From positions 62,001 through 126,000 of the forward strand of contig JAFTUG010000007.1 in NCBI GenBank assembly GCA_017466365.1: a DNA stretch of 64,000 nt, written 5' to 3'. The notes below the pieces were generated by a model, which saw only the letters and a list, made by a program, of their open reading frames with translations, did not search any database and had not been told where the DNA came from. The stretch comes from Clostridia bacterium. GTDB lineage: Bacteria; Bacillota; Clostridia; Oscillospirales; Acutalibacteraceae. This document shows, piece after piece, positions 43,801-52,049 of this stretch (positions are counted from its first letter, which is position 1; every line of letters begins with the position of its first letter). The position numbers were made by a program, and so were the translations under genes.

Positions 43801-46256
43801 TTAAGAATACCAATAATATCAAACTCGATGAGGTTGTTGAGGAGCCATGAGTTAATCATCTGTGCTGAACCGTTGATATCGGGAAGCCATGATGTGGGAA
43901 TAAGGCTGAAGAGAGTTTTATCAAGGAAGGTATAAATTGCGTCAACCTTCATTGTGCCGTCTTCCTGAACTTCTGTTGCATCATCAACAAAGGTAAGAGT
44001 ACCTACATCGGAGAATACGGTGTCAATAAGATTATTGAAGTATGTTGTCCAGATACCGGGATATTCGCCGGTTTCACCGTAGTTACCGTCACCATCGCCG
44101 GGACGTCCGTTACCGCCGTCAACACCGACGAGAGCGGGCATATACTGGTCAAGTGCCCATGTAAGGAACTCGATAAGGAATTTTTCAAATGTTGTATCTG
44201 TGCTGAGAATCATACTCTTGTTGAGCATGAGAACATTATTAAGATAAGCTGCAAGGTAGGAGCAGCCGATATCAAGAGCACCTGAAGGAATGGTTACATC
44301 CTCTGTACCGATTACAGTACCACTAATATCTTTAATTTCAATTCTCTTAATTCTTGTGTAAGGAATAGGTTCGATTACCTGCTCGGTACCGTCTGTAACA
44401 GTTCCTACACCGCCGGCTTCCATAACTGTGTGGTAAGCATCAAGGCGCTCATAATAGTTATTTGCGGGAAGAGCCTGTGAAGCAAGACCTGCCATTGCAT
44501 AAGCAAGAACGGAGGGGATATCATCTGCCCACTCGGGGAAGTAGCAGCCATCAATCATATCGTTGAGAGCCATCTTGATAACTGTTGCATAAACCTTATC
44601 TGTTTCAACAACATAGTTGGGACGAATGAAATCGGGGTCTGCATATCTGTCTGCATCGGGATCGGAAATATTAACGGGCATATCATCTGCAACATAGTTA
44701 TAAGCCGTTGCCTTTGTTACGCCGTCAACTTCTTCATAGGATGTTGCATAAAGAATATCGCCTGTTTCATAGGTGATATAAGTCTGGTCAACTGCAGTTT
44801 CATCGCTTTCAGCAACGAGAGTCTTGGGACTTGTATCTGCATAGTACCAAATAGCTGTAAGCTCATCGCTTTCGTAGCCGAGGTAAGCTGAATCCTGGAA
44901 GAGACCAAGGCTGGGAAGCATGTTAACGAGAAGTCGGATAAGGTCATTGAGAAGCGACATGAAGTTATCCTGAAGGTGGATTCCCTGATAGTCGATAAGA
45001 AGGAAGGTATCAAGACCGCCCTGATTGAAGAGCCAGTCAAGCATAGCCTGAATCTTAAGAACGGGATATGTGTTTTCCTCATCGGTATATTCGGGAGCGG
45101 GAGCACCGTTCTGAACAAGGAGCGATTCAACAAGGCCGATAACCATTGTGAACATCTGATCGCTCATAACTTCGGGGTTACCGTTGGGATAGTCTTCAGT
45201 AATTTCAACATCGAATGCATCGCAGAGAACCTCTGTAAGCATGGGAACTACCATACCGTCAAGAAGACCTCTGATAAGGTTGCTAACAAACTGATAGGTG
45301 CTCATGGTATGGCTTTCTGCAACACCGTCAAGGTTATGGTCAGCCATGATGCTTACGCCTGTGATTGAAGCGCCGCCGGGCTGAGCTGCAAGAGTTTCAC
45401 CAATGAGGGGTTCCATGTTTGTGCCAAGAATTGAACGTCCGCTTTCGGAGAATTCATCGTCTGTACCTTCGATAAGAGCCCAGTTGATGAGGTTCTGAAC
45501 ACCGTCATCAAGCATTGTTCCGGAAACTTCTGTTACGTCGCTGTCGATAAGCATGCTGTAAAGAAGAGTCTGGAGAACATAGTCCATATTTTTAAGAGGC
45601 TCTGCGCCTGTGTAACCGAGGCTATCGGTAATAAGATCTGCAACAAGGTCACCGAGAAGTGAACCCCAGTCAATAGTACCTGCAAGAAGGTTTGCAAGAA
45701 GGTCTCTCTGGTTATAGAGCCAGTAAAGAAGCATTTCAAGAACTTCAGAGTCTTTAACGAACTGTCTCTGTTTATCAAGGTTAAGACCTGTCTTGTTAAG
45801 ATAGTCAAGAAGGTCACCGAAAAGACCGATTGCATCGCCGAGCTTTGCGAGACCGTTGTCTTCAAGAGCGGTAAGCAAACCATAAAGAGATCTGATAACA
45901 CCGTCAACGCTGTTAAGCTGAAGCTGGGCGCTACCTGCGTCGCCGGGGCAGCCTGCATCGTTAAGATATTTGTCGAGGTTAAGCAAAATGTTTGATGTGA
46001 AGATGTTGATACCGATACCAACCATATCGTTCAAATCTCCACACGTCATAATCATATTGCCTTCGCCAAGCATTTCATCAAGCATATCGAGCACCCAGCC
46101 GCAGCCTTGCTCATATGAAAGATAATACTTGTTACGGGATGTTGCGGGGTTGAGATAGTTGTTGGATGTTTGGTAAGCATACACGTTAATGCATGATGCC
46201 GACAAAATCATCACAGCAGCTAACAAAACCGCCAAAAGTCTTTTTGCCTTTTTCAT
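40869..46256 (-). CDS. Giant secreted protein with C-terminal dockerin-like module
   Basis: About 1795 residues from ATG at 46256 (GGAGGTGCAAAT upstream). Signal peptide MKKAKRLLAVLLAAVMILSA ends near VYA-YQT. The body has no catalytic motif I recognise. It has long hydrophobic helical stretches with repeated LLN/LIN patterns in the first 900 residues. A Tyr/Ser/Thr-rich middle and FIVAR-like helical segments (YEKFRIAYDYALSLIDAASN) follow in the last 400. The C-terminus carries two calcium-loop repeats, DINGDTRIDGTDASILEIAA and DANHDGDVDDLDISTIVDHY, matching the dockerin type I duplicated F-hand. It may attach to a cohesin-bearing surface complex. Function unknown; it has its own terminator. 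Confidence 0.85.
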   Translation of the reverse strand: MKKAKRLLAVLLAAVMILSASCINVYAYQTSNNYLNPATSRNKYYLSYEQGCGWVLDMLDEMLGEGNMIMTCGDLNDMVGIGINIFTSNILLNLDKYLNDAGCPGDAGSAQLQLNSVDGVIRSLYGLLTALEDNGLAKLGDAIGLFGDLLDYLNKTGLNLDKQRQFVKDSEVLEMLLYWLYNQRDLLANLLAGTIDWGSLLGDLVADLITDSLGYTGAEPLKNMDYVLQTLLYSMLIDSDVTEVSGTMLDDGVQNLINWALIEGTDDEFSESGRSILGTNMEPLIGETLAAQPGGASITGVSIMADHNLDGVAESHTMSTYQFVSNLIRGLLDGMVVPMLTEVLCDAFDVEITEDYPNGNPEVMSDQMFTMVIGLVESLLVQNGAPAPEYTDEENTYPVLKIQAMLDWLFNQGGLDTFLLIDYQGIHLQDNFMSLLNDLIRLLVNMLPSLGLFQDSAYLGYESDELTAIWYYADTSPKTLVAESDETAVDQTYITYETGDILYATSYEEVDGVTKATAYNYVADDMPVNISDPDADRYADPDFIRPNYVVETDKVYATVIKMALNDMIDGCYFPEWADDIPSVLAYAMAGLASQALPANNYYERLDAYHTVMEAGGVGTVTDGTEQVIEPIPYTRIKRIEIKDISGTVIGTEDVTIPSGALDIGCSYLAAYLNNVLMLNKSMILSTDTTFEKFLIEFLTWALDQYMPALVGVDGGNGRPGDGDGNYGETGEYPGIWTTYFNNLIDTVFSDVGTLTFVDDATEVQEDGTMKVDAIYTFLDKTLFSLIPTSWLPDINGSAQMINSWLLNNLIEFDIIGILNLLTVNMDYTNGELNQPLLTVIIRVIDRVLALVFNGESVLLPERTNVLESGEPTTITTLSGLLSSKVTNSDGSLSASTAAPLPQFIYRLVTHIYTYRYEILSTALPLLAGMDFVKSYDPNYIGFDKTALTIEQYDRYLDSLTKNLNATLIIEKMADLETAEGIVDGKFSIKRNSEGTAYDLIITTNDTIYGSYATKAEADAVVESFKNTYIEEVLVSEATEDAEAVYAYNIWREWSYYETATRTDSTDAKGNVSKFSNFVFSDITARSSTQPYVSYEKDQFQFLNYEDFGAAGYFYTGAGDAIDAASEYSSSYKSFIENDLPDAFHEWFVYSINAQLKNNGYYDSNDDGRVLSADTVVSETQADGTAVDVTYYSDGDPSIPEAMYPFYTETSTSYQYVDYILGCTTPKTNWNSDFDNGVIEVMNTIDMADMNASNYEQLALALELANDDANDVHFSREEVESIVRLATGNIYFDITPTGVDENGAYIYKTGAVQWDDLSSADIQKVIDWCDLHGFTYGAVEELPYDLTVDYWIAHPKFMFTSSSFAVISGASSTPMSYTTYRDTYRTKTMNQMDAISYAEEVNIQIYKSYVEYIKALYDNRDDLYDYFDQISYRYEQAELNRSKAIDTTMLEWATQNFKSSYEGNAGRNLKYDGVDSNQQLKTTRLYTTSSYEKFRIAYDYALSLIDAASNSILADDELTQSMASEAFYGIIETYYALVPYTGPADWTQLEAYIEIANAIIDDPLSYDANVGYNMEDGQWDIMLSVLNDSETMREEGEETIDCERQSEVDDMASALYQAIYKLNYLTSPSVISNVDAAGEDLVGVISNEGTSRVTGQIFGLKEGVGAVMDLIQVVGMREDAGAGTTVSITGSGRGVGTGAFYIGTVENRERFRYYAVVYGDINGDTRIDGTDASILEIAAMTTDGDITQDDLGSSAKFEAADANHDGDVDDLDISTIVDHYTFSTVIDQKVHSTTLA

Positions 46257-46563
46257 ATTTGCACCTCCATTAAAATTAAGCGTTTTCACGCCCCGAAGCC
46301 CATGCAAGAGGCTTCTTTTGACAGGCATTTTGACAATGCCTTAATTTACAATAGTTACTTTATAAGGGATATGTTGCATTCCTTGTGCGGATTTTTAAAC
46401 ATTTTTTAAATATTTTGTGAACAAACTATGAACACGACAGCTTTTTGTTCATAATATACAAACAGTTACGATTTGTTTTGTTAACAATCAACAATAAAAC
46501 TCCGCACTTTTGTTCGAGGTGCGAAGTTTTTATGAATTTTGCTTTTTGGAAAAAATCTTTTGT
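46257..46563. other. Non-coding interval between giant gene and HAD gene
   Basis: About 300 bases with no credible gene. It contains the leader of the giant gene, a short AT-rich tract, and a hairpin at 46498-46535. No clear sigma-A promoter for the giant gene could be picked out. Confidence 0.6.
46498..46535 (-). terminator. Terminator of the HAD hydrolase gene
   Basis: ACTTCGCAC and GTGCGGAGT arms (one G-T pair) followed by TTTTATT on the minus strand; T-runs occur on both sides. Confidence 0.65.
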
Positions 46564-47199
46564 TCAAACCATTTTTATGAGAGAAAAAAGGTCATTTATA
46601 AGGGGCATTTTGGCATTTTCAAGGCGTTTCGGATGCTCGTGACCCGAAGTTAAAAGTATACAATCTGCGCCTAAAGTGTCTGCCATTTCCGCATCATGCT
46701 CAAGGTCGCCTATTACCAATATTTCATCATTTTCTGCATTATTTTTGCGAAGATAATCTCTTGCTCTTTCTATTTTTGAGCCTGCAAAATAGTCTCCGGC
46801 ACCGAGCATTTCATCAAAATAATCCGAAACTCCGTATTTTTCGGCATTTCGGCAAAGCTGCTCATTATTTGAAGAAGATACAATCACCTGCTTTGCACCG
46901 TTTTTCCTGAAATACTCCAGCGCTTCAACCGCACCTTCGGTAAGCCCAAAATCCTTGAGATGACGAAGATACCCTTCATTATATTGTTTTATAATAAGAG
47001 AGTAATCCTCATTTTCCATATCGAAAACCTTTTCATAAAATTTAATTATAGGCACTCCGATACATTCTTTATAATAATCAATATCAATCGGCTCTCTGCC
47101 CCTCGCCGCAAGCATATCATTAACACTTGCAAGAGAAGCGCCGATATCATTGAGAAGCGTTCCGTTCCAGTCCCATATAATATATTTGTATTTCAACAT
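46564..47199 (-). CDS. HAD-superfamily hydrolase (phosphoglycolate phosphatase-like)
   Basis: 211 residues. Motif I is IIWDWNGTLLND (Asp nucleophile; the usual second Asp is Asn), motif II VIVSSSN, the Lys motif in SKIERARDYL, motif III VIGDLEHDAEMA. A helical cap lies between motifs I and II, so it is a class C1 HAD of the Gph/PGMB type. The D-x-N variation in motif I may alter protonation chemistry or reflect a subfamily norm. A perfect AAGGAGGTGAA site precedes the ATG. Substrate unknown. Confidence 0.88.
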   Translation of the reverse strand: MLKYKYIIWDWNGTLLNDIGASLASVNDMLAARGREPIDIDYYKECIGVPIIKFYEKVFDMENEDYSLIIKQYNEGYLRHLKDFGLTEGAVEALEYFRKNGAKQVIVSSSNNEQLCRNAEKYGVSDYFDEMLGAGDYFAGSKIERARDYLRKNNAENDEILVIGDLEHDAEMADTLGADCILLTSGHEHPKRLENAKMPLINDLFSLIKMV

Positions 47200-47256
47200 T
47201 TCACCTCCTTGTTGATATTCCTCACCTTATGTGGTATGATAAAAACGGTGATTTAT

Positions 47257-47571
47257 ATGAATACATTTGAAAAAATATATGATGCAGTCAAAAAAATTCC
47301 TAAAGGAAAGGTGTGCACCTACGGTCAGATTGCTGCCATGGCAGGCAATCCGAGGTGGTCAAGAGTAGTAGGCTATGCCCTGCACGTTAATCCGCAGCCG
47401 GGAGTTATCCCTTGTCACCGTGTTGTAACAAAAAACGGCGAGGTTTCAAAAGCCTTTGCCTTCGGCGGCGAAAACATGCAAAGAATTCTTCTTGCCGAAG
47501 AAGGCATTGAATTCCTTGATGACGGCAGAGTCGATTTAAAAAAGCACTTTTGGTGCGGTGATACAATATAA
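47257..47571 (+). CDS. MGMT-fold DNA methyltransferase/alkyltransferase-like protein
   Basis: 104 residues from ATG at 47257. It consists only of the DNA-binding/alkyl-acceptor domain: IPKGKVCTYGQIAAMAG, SRVVGYALHVNP and the active motif PCHRVV. Because the cysteine of PCHR is kept, it could be a true one-domain O6-alkylguanine-DNA alkyltransferase. Alkyltransferase-like (Atl) proteins usually have Trp there. It lacks the N-terminal Ada/Ogt domain. The ribosome site (CGGTG) is weak. Divergent from the HAD gene. Confidence 0.85.
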   Translation: MNTFEKIYDAVKKIPKGKVCTYGQIAAMAGNPRWSRVVGYALHVNPQPGVIPCHRVVTKNGEVSKAFAFGGENMQRILLAEEGIEFLDDGRVDLKKHFWCGDTI

Positions 47572-47582
47572 TGTAAATTAAA

Positions 47583-48083
47583 TCAGCCCAGAAGCTTATT
47601 TTGAAGCTCAATTATTTCCATAAGCTCCATGCTTACCTCTTTCATATATTCAAGAATCTTTTCATCCTTTGCGAGATATCGGGCGGTTTTTCTAACCTCC
47701 TTGATAAATGAAGGGTCAAGAGGTTCTTTTTTTGCGGCAAGAGGGCACATGTTGGCACGAGGGTCATAAATAACCTCAAAATTCAGCTTACCGTCAACCT
47801 CATAAACCAGCGGAAACAGCGGAAAAATTCTGCAGGCAAGGGGTCTTTCGGCTCTGTTGCACTCTCCCGAGCAAATAACCATAGGATAACCGTAGTTTCC
47901 CTCGGTTTCACAAACCTCAAAGCCCTCTTTATTCACAAAAAGCTCCTCCTCACCCGGGTAAAGCCACATACCTTTACAGTCACCTCTGCAACAAAGGCCG
48001 TCACAAAGTCTGCCGCAGTTATAAAATCCGAGAGGAGTTTTATGATATAGGCGCTCATATGCACCGAGAATTATTTTGTTCAT
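47583..48083 (-). CDS. YkgJ-family cysteine-cluster protein
   Basis: 166 residues. Cysteines are arranged as CGRLCDGLCCRGDCKG near residue 23, then ICSGECNRAERPLACRIFPL and ANMCPLA, the spacing of the YkgJ/UPF0153 group of putative zinc/iron cluster proteins. A helical C-terminus follows. Function not known; such proteins are suspected Fe-S or zinc-binding factors. Its ATG overlaps the GH84 stop by four bases, so it is the third gene of the SIS-GH84 operon. Confidence 0.82.
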   Translation of the reverse strand: MNKIILGAYERLYHKTPLGFYNCGRLCDGLCCRGDCKGMWLYPGEEELFVNKEGFEVCETEGNYGYPMVICSGECNRAERPLACRIFPLFPLVYEVDGKLNFEVIYDPRANMCPLAAKKEPLDPSFIKEVRKTARYLAKDEKILEYMKEVSMELMEIIELQNKLLG

Positions 48084-49744
48084 AATGTCAGTATCCTTTC
48101 AACGAATGCCTGAAGCGAAAAATCGCATAATGTTTTGGGATGGGATAAATATTTTTGAAGAATCTCTGCAGTTTCTGCTCTGTTTTCATCGGAATTATCC
48201 GTAAAAAGAGAAAGTGCGGATTTCATCAAATCAAGGGCAAGAGTCTGTTTTTGAAGCCAGGGTTCAAGCTCCGGAACCATAGGATTATCAAGGGTTTTGA
48301 GCGTTGAACAGCAATTTTCGAGAGCTTCAATATAACTGCCTACAGTACCGATTGCTCCAAAAAGGTTACCCGAGAAAAATTGCTGCTGGGCAAGATTAAC
48401 CGTTTCATTGAGCATAGGCGAATTTTCAACCTTAAGACACGAGGTGAGAAGGTTATCAAGAAGAGGCATAAACACTTCTTTTTCTTCTCCGAGAATAATC
48501 TCGCATGCTTTTTGCCACGAGTCAAATCCGTTATAATCATTCGGATTCCAAAGATAGTCACAGACAGTAAGTAAAGGTATTCTGCTTGACAGAGCAAATT
48601 CCATAGTGTTGGAAACTATGCCCTTTGAATAGCGGTATAAATCGCTTTCTCTGCCGTTTAAATAGCCCGTATGCATCTCGTTATACATCTCGGCATCATT
48701 AACGGGAAAGTTATCCCAATAAAGAGGCGGTCTGTTGGTTGCATTTTCAAAAACAACTGCTTCACGCACAGTGATTTCCTGTGAACAGATATTTTTTCCC
48801 GTCCAGAAAATATCAATATCGCCCGAAATGCCTTGACCCAGCTTGGAAATATAGTATTCGTCTCCCCTACCGTGATACTGCAACGGACAAACGGTGAGAG
48901 TGCATTTTTCATCTTTAGCTTTAAGATAATTGCAGAATTTATCCGAAAGAGAAATGTGCGCATTAACCGCTTCGCCGTCAAAAGCCGATTTATCTTCTTC
49001 AAACCAGAGATTTTCGGGGATATCGTCAAGAAGAAGCCCGAAATTGCGTATTCCGACATTGTAAAGCTGTTCGGCTTTACAGATAAGCTTTTCAAAATCC
49101 TCCTCGGATGAATACTTCATACTCAATCCCGGAGCAATACAATAATGAAATTTAACAAAATTCTCTCTGCAAAGAGCCGATAATTCAGCAAGAGCCGAAA
49201 GCTCCTTTTCAGGATAAAGCTCCGACCATTTATCACGGTGATAAGGGTCATCCTTTGGGGCATAATAATATGTGTTCATGCCGTAAAACGACATGAGTTT
49301 AAGCATCATTCTGCGGTTTTCATGGCTCCACGGTTTACCGTAGAAGCCTTCTATATAGCCTCTTACGGCAAATAAAGGGTAATCGTTAACTGTGCCGATA
49401 AAAAATTTTTTATCGGCTGCCATGGATATAATTCTGTTTACCGCTCTGAAAAGGCTTTCCCGGCAGGATACAGTTACAGTTAAACGAAGTCCGTTATCAC
49501 ATTTTTGGCAGGTAATTATAAATTTTTCGCATGAAAGCCTTCTCGCCTCGTCTATATATTCAAGTCGGCGTGTATTCTCTTTTACAATATCTATGTAAAG
49601 CTTGCTGCCTTTACAGCATTTATCACCATATTCGCCGAGAATCCCGAGTGCATAATCGCTATCGTATCCGCTGATTTCGATTTCAGAGGGTGAAAAATCA
49701 AGCCACTCGGTTATTTCGGGCTTTTGAAAAGCGGGATAAATCAT
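48080..49744 (-). CDS. GH84-type beta-N-acetylglucosaminidase
   Basis: 554 residues. An N-terminal alpha/beta accessory domain (1-120) precedes a TIM barrel with RGYIEGFYGKPWSHENRR at 128-145 and the paired catalytic aspartates D240-D241 in FGLLLDDIPENLW, the substrate-assisted mechanism residues of GH84 (O-GlcNAcase/NagJ). A helical C-terminal region follows. There is no signal peptide, so it should act in the cytoplasm on imported GlcNAc-containing fragments. It overlaps both neighbours by four bases. With the SIS protein and nagA it suggests amino-sugar salvage. Confidence 0.9.
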   Translation of the reverse strand: MIYPAFQKPEITEWLDFSPSEIEISGYDSDYALGILGEYGDKCCKGSKLYIDIVKENTRRLEYIDEARRLSCEKFIITCQKCDNGLRLTVTVSCRESLFRAVNRIISMAADKKFFIGTVNDYPLFAVRGYIEGFYGKPWSHENRRMMLKLMSFYGMNTYYYAPKDDPYHRDKWSELYPEKELSALAELSALCRENFVKFHYCIAPGLSMKYSSEEDFEKLICKAEQLYNVGIRNFGLLLDDIPENLWFEEDKSAFDGEAVNAHISLSDKFCNYLKAKDEKCTLTVCPLQYHGRGDEYYISKLGQGISGDIDIFWTGKNICSQEITVREAVVFENATNRPPLYWDNFPVNDAEMYNEMHTGYLNGRESDLYRYSKGIVSNTMEFALSSRIPLLTVCDYLWNPNDYNGFDSWQKACEIILGEEKEVFMPLLDNLLTSCLKVENSPMLNETVNLAQQQFFSGNLFGAIGTVGSYIEALENCCSTLKTLDNPMVPELEPWLQKQTLALDLMKSALSLFTDNSDENRAETAEILQKYLSHPKTLCDFSLQAFVERILTL

Positions 49745-50478
49745 AATGACTTTATCTCCTTCTTATATTTTGCTATGAATGCGTTGTTTATCTCATCGCC
49801 GCCGTCAACATTGCTGCTTGAGAAAACATCAGGGATATATCCGTCTGCTATCATCATTTCAACCGCTCTTGCTTCAATCGCATTAAGAATTGCAGCACCT
49901 GCAGCGGTTGAGGTGGGTGCAACACTTCTGTTTATTTTCTCTATTCTGATTGAAGCGTCACCGTAGCAGCCGCAGTTATCAATAGCGATATAAGCAGCCT
50001 CATAAAGCTTTTTGCCGCTTGAATGCCTCGATGCACCCTGCATTGTGTGCTCCATATTAGTTATAACAACTGTTTTTACACCCTTTTCAGCAGCAATAAG
50101 CGCGAGGTCAATGGCAACACCGTTTCTGCCTGAATTTGAAAAAAGGAAAAGAACATCCTTATCGGTTATGGAATGGTGGGCAAAAAGAATTTCGCCGTAG
50201 CCTTCAAGACGTTCAAGCTCGGTGCTTTTTGATGCGCTTTCGTGAAGCATGAGAGACGATTCAAGAATGGGATTGACATTTACCAAACCGCCTGCACGGT
50301 AAAAAATCTCCTCGGCAAGCATATGGGAATGACCTGTTCCGAATGCATGTATTCTGCCGCCGTTTTCAAGCACATCGGCAACGGCTCTTGATGCTTTTTC
50401 GATGTTATCACCCTGTTCAACAACTATGCGTTCGAGTATTTTTTGTAAATTCTGAAAATATTCAACTGCTTTTGACAT
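49741..50478 (-). CDS. SIS-domain sugar isomerase/etherase-like protein (UPF0309 type)
   Basis: 245 residues with a SIS fold: HAFGTGHSHMLAEEIFYRAG, VLFLFSNSGRNGVAIDLALI and VVITNMEHTMQGASRHSSGK. SIS domains bind phosphosugars. The UPF0309 group has no settled reaction; N-acetylmuramic-acid-6-P etherase (MurQ) is a more distant relative. First gene of the operon SIS-GH84-YkgJ, ATG behind GGAGGGTATT. A role in GlcNAc or MurNAc phosphate metabolism is inferred from the neighbour. Confidence 0.85.
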   Translation of the reverse strand: MSKAVEYFQNLQKILERIVVEQGDNIEKASRAVADVLENGGRIHAFGTGHSHMLAEEIFYRAGGLVNVNPILESSLMLHESASKSTELERLEGYGEILFAHHSITDKDVLFLFSNSGRNGVAIDLALIAAEKGVKTVVITNMEHTMQGASRHSSGKKLYEAAYIAIDNCGCYGDASIRIEKINRSVAPTSTAAGAAILNAIEARAVEMMIADGYIPDVFSSSNVDGGDEINNAFIAKYKKEIKSL

Positions 50479-50606
50479 AATACCCTCCGAGAATATTTTT
50501 ATTTCATTCTAAACTTTATTGCAGCAAATATCAAGTTTTTTTGAAAATATCTTTATTTTCTATATTTCTTATGATATACTTTAATATTAATAGGAAGGTG
50601 TACTGT

Positions 50607-52040
50607 ATGAAAAGACAAAGCGGAATTTTAATGCACATTTCATCGCTTTACGGCGATTATTCAATCGGTAATTTCGGCAAGAACGCAAAGGAATTTGTTG
50701 ATTTTCTGGTTGAAAACGGTTTTTCGGTGTGGCAGGTTTTGCCGTTCACCGTTACAGATGAATATAACTCCCCTTATAAATCTTTTTCGGCATTCGGCGG
50801 CAACCCTTATTTTATTGACCCCGAAAAACTTTTTAAAGACGGACTTATTTCTGTTCAGGATTTGGAAAATTGCAAACAAATCACTCCGTATTCATGCGAA
50901 TTTGAAAGGCTTTCAAAGGAACGTATGTCACTTCTCAAAAAAGCTTATAAAAATTCAAAAGACCATGAGGCTATCCGTGGATTTATTGCTTCCCATCCGA
51001 GAATTGAAGCATTTTGCCGTTTTATGACCTTAAGAGAACAAAACGGACTGAAGCCCTGGCAGGAATGGGAATCGGAAGAAATCAGCGATTATGAATTGCT
51101 TGGCACATGGCAGTTCATTCAGTATGAATTTTTTACTCAATGGGCAGAAATCAAGGCTTATGCAAACTCAAAGGGAGTAAGCATCATAGGTGATATTCCA
51201 ATTTATGTTTCGGACGACAGCTGTGATGTTTGGGAAAACAGACATCTGTTTGACATTGACGAAAAGGGCTATCCTACACTCGTTGCGGGTGTTCCGCCCG
51301 ATTATTTTGCCGAGGACGGTCAGCTTTGGGGAAATCCTCTTTATAACTGGAATGAAATGAAAAAAGACGGCTTCAAGTGGTGGAGAGAAAGAATTGACCA
51401 TTCACTTGAAATGTTTGACGGTGTCAGAATCGACCATTTCAGAGCGATTGAATCCTACTGGGCTGTTGATGCAAAAGAAACAACCGCAAGAAACGGCAAA
51501 TGGATAAAAGGTCCCGGAATGGATTTTGTTAACGCAATAAAGGCAGGACATGAAGATAAACTCATAATTGCAGAAGACCTCGGAGATATAACCGATGAAG
51601 TGCGCACACTTGTTGAAGAAAGCGGATTCCCCGGAATGAGAGTTTTCCAGTTCGGTTTCCTTGATGACGGCAACAGCATTCATATGCCGCATAACTATAT
51701 TAAAAATTCGGTTGCATATTCGGGTACACATGATAATAACACAATTTTCGGTTTCCTGTGGGAAAGCGATGAATACACACGCCGACGCGCCTTGGATTAT
51801 TGCGGATTTTCCGGCGGTGACTGGGGCGGTGCAAGTCCGCTGTTCTTAAGAGCGATTTTTGCAAGCGTAAGCGACCTTGCAATTATCCCCGTTCAGGATT
51901 TTCTGATGTACGGCTCGGACACAAGAATAAACACCCCCGGCGTTGCAAAGGGCAACTGGAGTTACCGTGTGACAAAAGAGCAGCTTGACAATGCTAACAA
52001 GGAATTTTTTAAATCATTAAACAGAATCTATAAAAGGTAA
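50607..52040 (+). CDS. malQ: 4-alpha-glucanotransferase (amylomaltase)
   Basis: 477 residues from ATG at 50607 (AGGAAGGTG upstream). GH77 family: SGILMHISSLYGDYSIGNFG, SIIGDIPIYVSDDSCDVWEN, FDGVRIDHFRAIESYWAV (catalytic Asp), IAEDLGDITDEV (catalytic Glu) and SGTHDNNT. It transfers maltodextrin segments in glycogen and starch metabolism. First gene of a long plus-strand operon that includes a phosphohexomutase gene, a sensible metabolic partner. Confidence 0.95.
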   Translation: MKRQSGILMHISSLYGDYSIGNFGKNAKEFVDFLVENGFSVWQVLPFTVTDEYNSPYKSFSAFGGNPYFIDPEKLFKDGLISVQDLENCKQITPYSCEFERLSKERMSLLKKAYKNSKDHEAIRGFIASHPRIEAFCRFMTLREQNGLKPWQEWESEEISDYELLGTWQFIQYEFFTQWAEIKAYANSKGVSIIGDIPIYVSDDSCDVWENRHLFDIDEKGYPTLVAGVPPDYFAEDGQLWGNPLYNWNEMKKDGFKWWRERIDHSLEMFDGVRIDHFRAIESYWAVDAKETTARNGKWIKGPGMDFVNAIKAGHEDKLIIAEDLGDITDEVRTLVEESGFPGMRVFQFGFLDDGNSIHMPHNYIKNSVAYSGTHDNNTIFGFLWESDEYTRRRALDYCGFSGGDWGGASPLFLRAIFASVSDLAIIPVQDFLMYGSDTRINTPGVAKGNWSYRVTKEQLDNANKEFFKSLNRIYKR

Positions 52041-52049
52041 GGTAAAAAA

